A DNA stretch of 15,771 nt from Betaproteobacteria bacterium. GTDB taxonomy: Bacteria > Pseudomonadota > Gammaproteobacteria > Burkholderiales > Ferrovaceae. The stretch lies in NCBI GenBank assembly GCA_028870615.1, contig JAGWPH010000299.1, positions 1 to 15,771 on the forward strand, read 5' to 3'. A program made the translations under genes and the position numbers. This document shows positions 6,861-13,936 of the stretch, piece after piece (positions within the stretch are counted from its first letter, which is position 1; the number at the start of each line of letters is the position of its first letter). The notes below the pieces were generated by a model. It had not been told where the DNA came from and searched no databases. It worked only from the letters and a program-made list of their open reading frames with translations.

Positions 6861-8163
6861 GGGGGAAATTGCAATCTCCCGCCCCGCTCCATTCCCACAC
6901 CGGCGCAAAGCCGCCCCCCGGTGTGCGGAAATTGGTGGTCTGCCCCTGATACAGGCGTGCCGCCACCCATTGCACGGCGCCATCGTACACATAGTTGCGC
7001 AGATCGAATTTGAGCAGGGTCTCCCCTGTAATGACCCGCTCTCCCGGGGTCACCAGCCGTTGCGCCACGTAGTCTCCAGCCAGAATCTCCTGCCATACGC
7101 GCTGCGTGAGTTTGTCGCCGCGATAGGCCGCACGGCTGCCAAAACCCGCGACCGGCTTGAAAAACAAGTGTCGCCTTTCACGCCACAACCGCTCGGCCTG
7201 TGCGGCATCCACCACCTCGGTGGGCGGGATGCTGGCCAATAAAATATCGCGGGTGGCCGGCGGCACGCCCCATTTGCGTAAACACGCTTCATCGGTCAGC
7301 AACGCCAGATTGCGTTTGTCGGCGTAGAGCGCATGGGCGCGCGGATGGGGCGTCACCACTGCGGCGCGACTCAACCATGCTTCGCGCAGCACCGCATGCG
7401 ATGGGGCCCCGAAAGAAAAATCCGTCAAACGGTTGTAGACCAGGTCGATTGCTGCTGCGCCATGCCACAACTGGCCATCGCGCAATTGAAGATCTGCTGG
7501 ATCGGCAACCGTTGCCTCCAGCCCATGACGCTGGAAGTATTGCTGGAACAGAAGAAATTCCGGATAGAGGAATTGCCGCGCGGGATCATCATCCACGATC
7601 GCAATGCTTTTCAGCGGTCGCACCGCACCGGCAAGGCGCCATTCCTCCCGGAACATGGCGAGGATGCGCGTTTCAAATAAATCGGCCTGGGTGGCCGGCG
7701 AGATCAAGGGCGTCATCTCGGGGCAACAGGCGCGCTGCGCCCTTGCCAGCACCGCATTGAGCAGGGCTCCGCCCGCATTGGTATTGATTTCGATCAGCCC
7801 CACATGCTGGTCGGTCACATGAAAATCATAGCCAAAGAACACGCCGTGCGACTGCGTTTCGCCCTGGCGTGCGATCGCAGGCGCACGCGACAGCGCCACT
7901 TCCTGATACGCGGGCAGGGCCACCACCGCCGTCACCGCCTGCACGACCTGATTCATGCGCGCGAGATGATCCTGCGACACGAACACCGCGCGGGGAGAAA
8001 ACAGGTGGGGGCAATGCTTCTGAACAAGATCGAACAACCCGGGCTGACCCAGCTCGGATTCCAGCGCCCGGCGCAAGGCCGCTTCATCGAGGCTGATGCA
8101 AAAACAGAGGCTATTGAGGTCTTGATGACCGGGGTCTGACCCCGATTTTATCGTCGTGTTCAT
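6835..8163 (-). CDS. ATP-grasp-like enzyme of unknown substrate, last gene of the ars operon
   Basis: The 442-residue protein carries ATP-grasp-type motifs: LIEINTNAGGALLN (residues 123-136) resembles the acidic metal-binding strand (E-x-N), HLFFKPVAGFGSRAAYRG (332-349) resembles the ATP-binding Lys and glycine-rich loop, DYVAQRLV (364-371) the hinge, and KFDLRNYVYDG (385-395) the D-x-R strand. The E-x-N strand precedes the glycine-rich loop, whereas it is last in classical ATP-grasp proteins, so a circular permutation is likely. Such enzymes join a carboxylate to an amine or thiol; the substrate here cannot be read from the sequence. There is no signal peptide or membrane helix. The start ATG at 8163 has AAAGG five bases upstream and lies 53 bases inside the ACR3 gene, so it is coupled to the pump. 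Confidence 0.85.
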   Translation of the reverse strand: MNTTIKSGSDPGHQDLNSLCFCISLDEAALRRALESELGQPGLFDLVQKHCPHLFSPRAVFVSQDHLARMNQVVQAVTAVVALPAYQEVALSRAPAIARQGETQSHGVFFGYDFHVTDQHVGLIEINTNAGGALLNAVLARAQRACCPEMTPLISPATQADLFETRILAMFREEWRLAGAVRPLKSIAIVDDDPARQFLYPEFLLFQQYFQRHGLEATVADPADLQLRDGQLWHGAAAIDLVYNRLTDFSFGAPSHAVLREAWLSRAAVVTPHPRAHALYADKRNLALLTDEACLRKWGVPPATRDILLASIPPTEVVDAAQAERLWRERRHLFFKPVAGFGSRAAYRGDKLTQRVWQEILAGDYVAQRLVTPGERVITGETLLKFDLRNYVYDGAVQWVAARLYQGQTTNFRTPGGGFAPVWEWSGAGDCNFPLKKHPAGS

Positions 8164-9169
8164 ACCAACCTTTGCTTGCATTGACCACGCGCACCACCAG
8201 CAACATCGCCGGGACTTCGATCAGCACCCCCACGACGGTGGCGAGGGCAGCACCGGAATTGAATCCAAACAGGCTGATGGCCGCCGCGACAGCCAACTCA
8301 AAAAAATTGGAGGCGCCGATCAGTGCCGAAGGACAGGCGATGTTGTGCTTTTCTCCCAGCATCCGGTTGAGACCATAAGCCAGGGCTGCGTTGAAGAATA
8401 CCTGAATCAGGATGGGTACCGCCAGAAGCGCAATCACCAGGGGCTGGCGCAAAATGGCTTCGCCCTGAAAGGCAAACAACAACACCAGGGTCGCCAGAAG
8501 CGCGCTAACGGACCACGGCCCGATCCGCACCATGGCGGCGTTAAACGCTGACAGGCCGCGCGCCAGCAATGACCGGCGCCAGAGTTGTGCAAGGATGACG
8601 GGAATCACGATGTACAGCACCACGGAAGTCAGCAAGGTGGCCCACGGTACCGTGATGGCCGAGATTCCCAGCAGGAAGGCCACCAGCGGCGCAAAGGCAA
8701 ACACCATGATGGTGTCATTCAGCGCCACCTGCGACAGCGTAAACAGCGGATCGCCCCGGGACAGGCGGCTCCACACAAAGACCATCGCCGTACAGGGCGC
8801 TGCGGCCAATAAAATCAGCCCGGCAATGTAGCTGTCGATCTCACCGGCGGGCAGCAACGGCGCAAACCAGTGGCGGATGAACAGCCACCCCAGGAAGGCC
8901 ATCGAGAACGGCTTCACCAGCCAGTTGACGAACAGCGTCACACCGATGCCGCGCACGTGCTGGCGCACTTCATGCAGTGCGGAGAAATCCACCTTGACCA
9001 GCATCGGGATGATCATGACCCAGATCAGCAACCCCACGGGCAGGTTGACCCGGGCGACCTCCATGCCACCGATGGTCTGAAAGACGCCAGGCAGGAGCTG
9101 TCCCAAAACGATTCCGGCAAGAATGCAAAGAAACACCCAGACGCTGAGGTAGCGCTCGAACACGCTCAT
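8111..9169 (-). CDS. acr3: ACR3-family arsenite efflux permease
   Basis: The 352-residue protein is hydrophobic over its whole length, with about ten membrane helices, as in the ACR3 branch (bile acid/arsenite/riboflavin transporter superfamily). It exports As(III) as arsenite using the proton gradient. Visible signatures are the opening FERYLSVWVFLCILAGIVLG, MLVKVDF, the conserved helix-4 Cys126 in APCTAMVFVWS, ASNFFELAVA and GVLIEVPAML with Glu318. Its ATG overlaps the stop of the upstream arsC (ATGA). The normal family end is near GWYE; the last 15 or so residues (HDDKIGVRPRSSRPQ) are encoded by a palindromic repeat (8130-8144), so the original stop was probably replaced by repeat insertion. 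Confidence 0.97.
   Translation of the reverse strand: MSVFERYLSVWVFLCILAGIVLGQLLPGVFQTIGGMEVARVNLPVGLLIWVMIIPMLVKVDFSALHEVRQHVRGIGVTLFVNWLVKPFSMAFLGWLFIRHWFAPLLPAGEIDSYIAGLILLAAAPCTAMVFVWSRLSRGDPLFTLSQVALNDTIMVFAFAPLVAFLLGISAITVPWATLLTSVVLYIVIPVILAQLWRRSLLARGLSAFNAAMVRIGPWSVSALLATLVLLFAFQGEAILRQPLVIALLAVPILIQVFFNAALAYGLNRMLGEKHNIACPSALIGASNFFELAVAAAISLFGFNSGAALATVVGVLIEVPAMLLVVRVVNASKGWYEHDDKIGVRPRSSRPQ
8130..8144. repeat. REP-like palindrome CGGGGTC-T-GACCCCG inside the end of ACR3
   Basis: Two perfect 7-base arms (8130-8136 and 8138-8144) flank one central base. GGGGTCAGACCCC-type palindromes are, to my knowledge, common intergenic repeats in betaproteobacteria. Here the repeat supplies codons of the ACR3 C-terminal tail and is also in the first part of the ATP-grasp reading frame. 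Degenerate relatives lie at 5984-5996 and 14004-14017. Confidence 0.6.
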
Positions 9170-9666
9170 CGGTGCTGCTCCCCCATTTCGCGGAGCCGGG
9201 TTTGCAGGGACAGGCGGTCGAGCTTGTCAACGGGCAGACTCATGAACAACCGGATCCGGTTGGTGATCTGAAACTCCGCATGCGTAAAGGCTTTGAGCTG
9301 CTTTTCCCGGTCACCGGCGACCGCTGCGGGATCGGCAAAACCCCAGTGCGCCGTGACCGGCTGTCCCGGCCATGCCGGGCAAACCTCGCCAGCCGCCTGG
9401 TCGCACACCGTGAAGATAAAGTCCATCGCGGGGGAATCGGATGCGGCAAACGCCGTCCAGCTTTTGCTGCGCAGTCCCGCCACATCGTAGCCCTGGCTCG
9501 TGAGGACCTGCAGCGTCATCGGATGCACCGTGCCGCGCGGATCACTGCCCGCGCTGTAGGCTTTGAAGCGGCCTTTTCCAAGATCATTCATGATGGCTTC
9601 CGCCATGATGCTGCGCGCGGAATTGCCGGTGCAGATGAACAGCACGTTATAGATTTTAGCTTTCAT
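9166..9666 (-). CDS. arsC: Arsenate reductase, low-molecular-weight phosphatase type (second copy in operon)
   Basis: The 166-residue protein has the phosphatase loop CTGNSARS with the nucleophile Cys12 and a second cysteine pair in VCDQAAGEVCPAWPG (Cys88 and Cys96). This is the layout of cytoplasmic thiol-coupled ArsC enzymes that reduce arsenate to arsenite through a disulfide relay. The start ATG at 9666 lies 11 bases inside the end of the preceding arsC, with GGGAG upstream; a longer frame to 9702 is possible but would place extra residues before the conserved strand. The stop overlaps the ACR3 start. It differs from its neighbour in the P-loop (SARS against SCRS) and ends in a longer charged tail. 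The electron donor (thioredoxin or glutaredoxin) cannot be decided by eye. Confidence 0.93.
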   Translation of the reverse strand: MKAKIYNVLFICTGNSARSIMAEAIMNDLGKGRFKAYSAGSDPRGTVHPMTLQVLTSQGYDVAGLRSKSWTAFAASDSPAMDFIFTVCDQAAGEVCPAWPGQPVTAHWGFADPAAVAGDREKQLKAFTHAEFQITNRIRLFMSLPVDKLDRLSLQTRLREMGEQHR

Positions 9667-10162
9667 GGTGCGACTCCCGCCCACCCGTTTCCATATTTCC
9701 AATCTGAATCAGCGCTGCCTGCAGGCGCTTGGGATCACTTTGCAGCGCGTCGAGCGGCAATGCGAGAAAGGCTTCGATGCGACCGTGCAGAATGCGGTAG
9801 GCGGTCATGAAGGCGGCACCGATTTCCTCATCGGTGCCCGTGGCCTTCGCCGGGTCGTCCACTCCCCAATGGGCACGCAGCGCCGGCCCAAGATAGGCGG
9901 GACAGGTCTCCCCCGCCGCACTGTCACAGACGGTGATGACGATGTCGGGGGGTTGCGGCAGGTTGTCCCAGGATTTGCTGTAGTGACCCTGGGTGGGCAG
10001 TCCCTCACGCGCCAGCAGCGCAAGGGAGCGCGGATGCACCTGTCCGGTGGGATGGCTTCCCGCACTCATGGCTTTCCAGCCCGCCGGGGCAAGATGGTTG
10101 AAGATGGCTTCGGCAAGAATCGAACGGCAGGAGTTGCCGGTACAGAGAAAGAGGAGGTTCAT
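9656..10162 (-). CDS. arsC: Arsenate reductase, low-molecular-weight phosphatase type (first copy in operon)
   Basis: The 168-residue protein starts with NLLFLCTGNSCRS, the phosphatase loop with nucleophile Cys7 and an extra Cys12, and has a second pair in VCDSAAGETCPAYLG (Cys79 and Cys87). It reduces arsenate to arsenite in the cytoplasm for export by ACR3. The ATG at 10162 is chosen because it overlaps the arsR stop (ATGA), has GAACCTCCTC-like purine-poor sequence only weakly helping, and begins exactly at the family N-terminus. It differs clearly from the following arsC at many positions, so the pair is an old duplication or a merger of two lineages, not a recent tandem copy. Confidence 0.93.
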   Translation of the reverse strand: MNLLFLCTGNSCRSILAEAIFNHLAPAGWKAMSAGSHPTGQVHPRSLALLAREGLPTQGHYSKSWDNLPQPPDIVITVCDSAAGETCPAYLGPALRAHWGVDDPAKATGTDEEIGAAFMTAYRILHGRIEAFLALPLDALQSDPKRLQAALIQIGNMETGGRESHHES

Positions 10163-10464
10163 TTGGCGCATTGCTCGGGACGCCCCGAACAGCATTCCTC
10201 GGTCAGGTAAGCGATCAGGTCCAGCATCAACGGAATATTGGCGCGATAGCGTTGAAAGCGGCCCTCCTGCTCCACGGTCAGCAGACGGGCCTGCGTCAAC
10301 GCCTTCAGGTGGAACGAGAGGTTGGTGGGCGGCACATCCAGCACCGCAGCGATGTCGCCTGCCACCATGCCTTCCGGTTCTTTCCTGACAAGCAATCGAA
10401 ACGCGTCAAGCCGGACCCCTGAAGCAAGGACGTCGAAAAGCAAGACGGCAGTGGGATGATCCAT
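10159..10464 (-). CDS. arsR: ArsR/SmtB-family arsenite-responsive repressor
   Basis: The 101-residue protein is a winged helix-turn-helix repressor of the ArsR/SmtB family: LASGVRLDAFRLLV (helix region), AVLDVPPTNLSFHLKAL (recognition helix, about residues 40-56) and the wing LLTVEQEGRFQRYRAN. The classical ELCVCDL arsenic site of plasmid ArsR is missing from the recognition helix. Instead Cys91, Cys92 and Cys99 cluster near the C-terminus (EECCSGRPEQC), as in the Acidithiobacillus ferrooxidans type, so As(III) is probably bound there. The ATG at 10464 is preferred to a TTG at 10482; no ribosome site precedes it. It is the first gene of arsR-arsC-arsC-ACR3-ATP-grasp and should repress its own operon. 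Confidence 0.95.
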   Translation of the reverse strand: MDHPTAVLLFDVLASGVRLDAFRLLVRKEPEGMVAGDIAAVLDVPPTNLSFHLKALTQARLLTVEQEGRFQRYRANIPLMLDLIAYLTEECCSGRPEQCAK

Positions 10465-10470
10465 TGTTTG

Positions 10471-10479
10471 ATTGTACAA
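10471..10479 (-). promoter_or_regulatory. Candidate ars promoter -10 and ArsR operator
   Basis: TTGTACAA at 10472-10479 is a perfect 8-base palindrome just upstream of arsR. On the minus strand it overlaps TACAAT (10476-10471), a one-mismatch -10 element. No good -35 is seen. Its position is what is expected for an autoregulated operator, and it would place the transcript start close to the ATG. Confidence 0.4.
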
Positions 10480-10502
10480 CAACTATTGAAATAATGGGAA
10501 AG

Positions 10503-10538
10503 GGGACCAGGCCTCAAACACATTTGAGGCCTGGTCCC
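10503..10538 (-). terminator. Strong perfect hairpin after the small heat-shock genes
   Basis: Arms GGGACCAGGCCTCAAA (10503-10518) and its exact complement (10523-10538) flank a four-base loop. It lies 15 bases after the stop of the second hsp20 gene and before arsR, so it can end the heat-shock transcript. The run after the stem on this strand is CTTTCCC, poor in U, while AATTTTC follows on the other strand. It may therefore be a REP-like intergenic repeat serving as a terminator or mRNA 3' end stabiliser. Confidence 0.6.
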
Positions 10539-10552
10539 AATTTTCACCGTCT

Positions 10553-10933
10553 TCAACTCACCCGGATGTCAATCTTGCGGGGCTGGGCGTGGGCCGTCTT
10601 GGGTATCCGCAGCTTCAGGACGCCATGGTTAAAATCGGCGCTGACCTTGTCGCCGTCCAGTTCCCTGGACAGGGTGAACACGCGCCGGAAGCGCGGCAAC
10701 CCCACTTCGGCGTGAACGGCTTCCATTCCCTCCGGAGCATTCAACGTCAAGTCGCCCTCGATGGTCAAGGTATTGGCTTCCACCTGGAGTGAGAGCCTGT
10801 CCTTGGGGACACCCGGGAGATCGGCGTAGAGCGTAATGCCCGACGCATCCTCAATCACATCCACCGGCGGCATGAGGGCGCCCTCGCTGCGGTGCGTTTC
10901 TGTGGCTTTGGCCACGGTTGCTTGCTCAGTCAT
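10553..10933 (-). CDS. Small heat-shock protein (Hsp20/alpha-crystallin), second of pair
   Basis: The 126-residue protein is mainly an alpha-crystallin domain (about residues 22-115): PPVDVIEDASGITLYADLPG, the EANTLTIEG strand, FRRVFTLSREL and the HGVLKLRIPK strand. It ends with an I-x-I type motif (KIDIRV) used for oligomer contacts. Small heat-shock proteins hold unfolding proteins without ATP for later refolding by DnaK. The ATG at 10933 is chosen over 10939 because it lies eight bases from AGGAG, which itself follows the TAA stop of the first hsp20 (TAAGGAG). The two genes are 12 bases apart, so they form one operon; such pairs often form mixed oligomers. Confidence 0.93.
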   Translation of the reverse strand: MTEQATVAKATETHRSEGALMPPVDVIEDASGITLYADLPGVPKDRLSLQVEANTLTIEGDLTLNAPEGMEAVHAEVGLPRFRRVFTLSRELDGDKVSADFNHGVLKLRIPKTAHAQPRKIDIRVS

Positions 10934-10945
10934 GTCCATCTCTCC

Positions 10946-11386
10946 TTACTGAATGGTGATGCGGCGAGGCAACGCGGCCTCGTGGCGCTGGATACTGATG
11001 TGCAGCACGCCATCGCGATACTGGGCATCCACTGCATCGGGATTGATATCGTCCGGCAAGACAACGACGCGCCGAAACTTGCCCGCAAAGCGCTCGTCAA
11101 TATGCACGGTGGATTTGTCTTCCCGGGCCGGCATGTTGCTTTTGCGTTCGCCTGCAATGGTCAGCACGCCTTTTTCCAGCTGAATTTCGATTGCATTGGG
11201 ATCCAGGCCGGGAACAAAGGCATAGACCTCCACGGATTTGGGCGTGTTGCCCACATTCAGTCCCGGAAAACCACCCCGCGCCAGGCCGCGAATGCTGGGT
11301 GAAAACCCATCGGCCTGCTGCATGTCGCGTTGCAGGCGCTCCAATTCCGCGAGTACATCGCGGGGAAACAATGCCTTGTAAATCAT
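10946..11386 (-). CDS. Small heat-shock protein (Hsp20/alpha-crystallin), first of pair
   Basis: The 146-residue protein has an N-terminal arm with a helix (VLAELERLQRDMQQ), then an alpha-crystallin domain (about 50-140): NTPKSVEVYAFVPGLD, EKGVLTIAGERK, ERFAGKFRRVVVLP and YRDGVLHISIQR, and ends in RRITIQ, an I-x-I contact motif. The start ATG at 11386 has GGGAG about seven bases upstream. A longer frame to 11425 has no support. The gene is divergent from the CbpA-type co-chaperone gene, with candidate sigma-32 sites between them, so heat-shock control is likely. Confidence 0.95.
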   Translation of the reverse strand: MIYKALFPRDVLAELERLQRDMQQADGFSPSIRGLARGGFPGLNVGNTPKSVEVYAFVPGLDPNAIEIQLEKGVLTIAGERKSNMPAREDKSTVHIDERFAGKFRRVVVLPDDINPDAVDAQYRDGVLHISIQRHEAALPRRITIQ

Positions 11387-11420
11387 AATATTCTCCCTTT
11401 GGGTCGTTGCAGGGCCATAA

Positions 11421-11438
11421 TGCATGGCACCCCATGCA
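11421..11438 (-). promoter_or_regulatory. Inverted repeat in the hsp20 leader region
   Basis: TGCATGG (11421-11427) and CCATGCA (11432-11438) form a perfect seven-base inverted repeat with a CACC loop, about 35 bases before the hsp20 start and near the predicted transcript start. It could be a short leader hairpin or an operator. It does not cover the ribosome site, so it is not a clear RNA thermometer. Confidence 0.35.
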
Positions 11439-11442
11439 CCCT

Positions 11443-11471
11443 ATCTGAGGGCCGGGTTGCATTAGTTCAAG
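11443..11471 (-). promoter_or_regulatory. Candidate sigma-32 promoter of the hsp20 operon
   Basis: On the minus strand CTTGAA (11471-11466) matches the sigma-32 -35 core exactly. After 15 bases comes CCTCAGAT (11450-11443), which fits CCCCATNT at five of seven defined positions. It would give a leader of about 50 bases before the ATG at 11386. This is a visual match only. Confidence 0.45.
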
Positions 11472-11473
11472 AT

Positions 11474-11501
11474 CTTGTTATTTCCATTTTCGGCCCCATG
11501 T
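11474..11501 (+). promoter_or_regulatory. Candidate sigma-32 promoter of the CbpA-type gene
   Basis: CTTGTT (11474-11479) resembles the sigma-32 -35 (CTTGAA), and after a 14-base spacer CCCCATGT (11494-11501) is an exact match to the -10 consensus CCCCATNT. The -10 ends only seven bases before the ATG at 11509, so the transcript may begin at or next to the start codon. Confidence 0.5.
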
Positions 11502-11508
11502 GGACCCC

Positions 11509-12441
11509 ATGAAATTCAGGGATTATTACGACACTCTCGGCGTGGCACGCGACGCGACTGCGGAAGACATCAAAAAAGCCTTCCGCAAGATGGCACGCAA
11601 GTACCATCCCGATGTTTCGAAAGAACCGGAAGCCGAAGCCAACATGAAGGCGGTCAACGAAGCCTATGCCGTTCTTTCGGATCCCGAAAAACGCGTGGCT
11701 TATGACCAGGTCGGCCGCGGCTATCAATCGGGCCAGGATTTTCGGCCCCCCCCGGACTGGGATGCGGGTTTCGAGTTTTCCAGGCGGCGCGGGGCAGCCC
11801 CGGAAGCAGGGGATTTCAGCGACTTCTTTTCCGAGCTCTTTGGGCGCATGGGTGGCGCATCGGACGGCCGGGGACGCCGTTTTGAATCGCGCGGCGAAGA
11901 TCACCACGCCAAGGTCCTGCTGGACCTGGAAGACGCTTTCACCGGTGCCTCGCGCCAGATCACCTTGCGCTCGCCCAGACAGGATGCGCAGGGGCGCGTA
12001 TCCATGGAAACCCGCACCCTCAACGTCAGGATCCCCAAGGGATTGCGTGCCGGTCAAACCATCCGGCTGGCCGGGCTGGGGTCCCCCGGGACCGGCAGGT
12101 TTCCGGCAGGCGATTTGCTGCTGGAAGTGCAATTCAGGCCGCACGCACGGCTGCGCGCGGACGGACAGGATCTGCATATCACCTTGCCCATCACGCCGTG
12201 GGAAGCCGCCCTGGGCGCAGTCATTCCCGTGGACCTGCCGCAGGGGCAAATTAATGTGCGCGTTCCGGCGGGGACCCAGAGCGGTCGTCAATTGCGGGTC
12301 CGCGGCAAAGGCTTTCCAGGGGACACGCCAGGCGATTTACTGCTCGAGATTCAGGTGATGTTGCCGCCTGCCAGCACGCCCAAGGCCCGCACCTTGTACG
12401 AAACCATGGCGCGTGAGCTGCCGTTCAATCCGCGCGACTGA
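11509..12441 (+). CDS. cbpA: CbpA-type J-domain co-chaperone (DnaJ family, no zinc finger)
   Basis: The 310-residue protein has a J domain at residues 4-70 ([13 protein letters not shown], the HPD triad at 33-35 in KYHPDVSKE, then [16 protein letters not shown]), a short Gly/Phe-rich linker with [11 protein letters not shown], and two C-terminal substrate-binding beta domains (about 130-300, with [17 protein letters not shown] and [19 protein letters not shown]). The cysteine-rich zinc finger of DnaJ is absent, so it belongs to the CbpA class, which stimulates DnaK ATPase and may bind DNA. The ATG at 11509 is preferred to GTG 11500 because it begins at the family N-terminus; no ribosome site is seen. 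The usual partner gene cbpM does not follow. Confidence 0.95.
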   Translation: MKFRDYYDTLGVARDATAEDIKKAFRKMARKYHPDVSKEPEAEANMKAVNEAYAVLSDPEKRVAYDQVGRGYQSGQDFRPPPDWDAGFEFSRRRGAAPEAGDFSDFFSELFGRMGGASDGRGRRFESRGEDHHAKVLLDLEDAFTGASRQITLRSPRQDAQGRVSMETRTLNVRIPKGLRAGQTIRLAGLGSPGTGRFPAGDLLLEVQFRPHARLRADGQDLHITLPITPWEAALGAVIPVDLPQGQINVRVPAGTQSGRQLRVRGKGFPGDTPGDLLLEIQVMLPPASTPKARTLYETMARELPFNPRD

Positions 12442-13189
12442 CGGGTACAGTCCCAGCGCTCCCAACTCACCCGCAACACCCGGATCATGCATACCACGCC
12501 AGCCGGGCACATACGTCAGGCGGTGGCGGACAACCACGACATGGCAGCTGCGCGGGAATAGGCCCTGAAAGCCAACGGGCTGATCGGCCCCCCAGAAAAT
12601 GCAGCCCCATGGAATGCTGGTTTTCGGCAAAACTTCCCCAAAATGAGGCGGTTTTGTCACGGCGCAGATGCGATCCGGAGCGCCCGGCCAATAACCTGGT
12701 TGCCCCCTTGTCGTCCCGGTGCGCCATTGCCTGTACTGGCTGGCAGCGCGCGAAGCATAATGGTTCCTCAAGGCGCCCCTGATCAGTTGCCCGCAACGCA
12801 GTAAGGTATCGGTTGCGAAAATCCTCCATCGTCGCGAGTGCAACAGGCCTTTCTCTGCCCCATGAACCAAACGCGTCACCAGCCCATCAGACGTGCATGA
12901 CGGCCATTGCCGTTGGGAAATGCATGTCTCCATACCAACTGGTGGTGAAAGCGCACTGCCAACCCATCCGCATCAAGGGTCTGGTGATCAAGCTCCCGGC
13001 TTCACGGGGGCTTGAATCACTGCTACCCTTCTTCGCATCAAAAGACGCCGGGCTTCCTGATCAAACAGCGCGCTCATGGTGCTGTCGACCAGGGAGCCCA
13101 ATGGCGAGAGGCGGTACCGGATCGCCGCAGACCCCTGTTCATGCACATCGGACGATGGTGATGGGCAGCCCCATTTAGGGAAACAAAAC
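12442..13189. other. Gene-poor stretch of about 750 bases
   Basis: No recognisable gene is present. Frames without stops exist on the minus strand (12485-12829 and 12337-12933) and on plus (12813-13178), but they overlap each other, have no convincing ribosome sites and show no family motifs, hydrophobic pattern or regular composition. No tRNA, terminator or long repeat was found. It may be decayed coding DNA. Confidence 0.5.
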
Positions 13190-13936
13190 ATGACCGCCCG
13201 GCAAAACAGCGACCTCAATCGTGATAAAGCGGAAATTGATTTCCGCAGGAGATCCCTGCTGCTATTGCTGGCGGCCACGCCTGCAGCTTGCGTGATGCCG
13301 TTGCCAGACCCGCGTACCACCCCTCTCCCGGGGCCTATCACTCCCTTGCCCGTGCGCTCCCCGAAACCGGGGCAGGAGTGGGTTTATACCCTGCGGAATG
13401 TATTCAATGGGCAAGTGGTTGACGTGGTGACCGAGACAGTGGTGGCTGTGGGGGATCAGGTCCGTATACGGCGCTCCAGCAGTAAAGCCGGAATATTAAT
13501 GGACGAAATTCAAAACCCTTGGGGCATGATACTGCAGGATCCTCACTGGGAACCCCCGCAGTTATTCACAGCGGCCATTCCGCTTTGGCCAGAACAGTTG
13601 AAGGCAGGTTGGTCCGGCGAATATCGAAGGCGCTATCAGGTCGTCGGCGTCCCAGATTACGACTATGACTGGATACTGAGCATGGAAGCTTTGGCCTGGG
13701 AGGAAATTACAGTGCCTGCAGGAAAATTCCAGGCCCTGAAATTTTCCAATCGCATCCGATTTCAAAGCTACGAGTTCTACTACCGCCTGTTCAGCGAGCG
13801 AATGGAAACCTTGTGGCTGGTTCCCGGGATCGGTCGTTGGGCGGTGCGCAGGAGCGCCGGGACCTACTATATCGAAGGCAAGGGCAGCAGAATGAGGGAA
13901 GATGACCTGGAGTGGGAGCTTATGTCATGGAAGTAA
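13190..13936 (+). CDS. Hypothetical exported lipoprotein
   Basis: The 248-residue protein starts at an ATG with AGGGAAAC upstream; a longer frame to 13076 is unlikely. Residues 20-35 hold RRRSLLLLLAATPAAC, a positively charged start, a short hydrophobic core and a Cys that could be lipid-modified, although Pro at position -3 is not canonical. The FRRRSLLLL part resembles a twin-arginine motif. A Pro-rich linker (residues 37-60) follows, then a domain beginning PGQEWVYTLRNVF with the repeated theme of beta strands and ending in YYIEGKGSRM. The composition (many Trp and Tyr) and VPAGKFQALKFS suggest a beta-rich periplasmic domain of the kind seen in many proteobacterial lipoproteins. No enzyme motif is visible and the function is unknown. 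Confidence 0.85.
   Translation: MTARQNSDLNRDKAEIDFRRRSLLLLLAATPAACVMPLPDPRTTPLPGPITPLPVRSPKPGQEWVYTLRNVFNGQVVDVVTETVVAVGDQVRIRRSSSKAGILMDEIQNPWGMILQDPHWEPPQLFTAAIPLWPEQLKAGWSGEYRRRYQVVGVPDYDYDWILSMEALAWEEITVPAGKFQALKFSNRIRFQSYEFYYRLFSERMETLWLVPGIGRWAVRRSAGTYYIEGKGSRMREDDLEWELMSWK

Noticed and set aside
12337..12933. 198-codon minus-strand frame
   Set aside because: It overlaps the conserved end of the CbpA-type gene, has no recognisable motif and competes with another frame (12485-12829).
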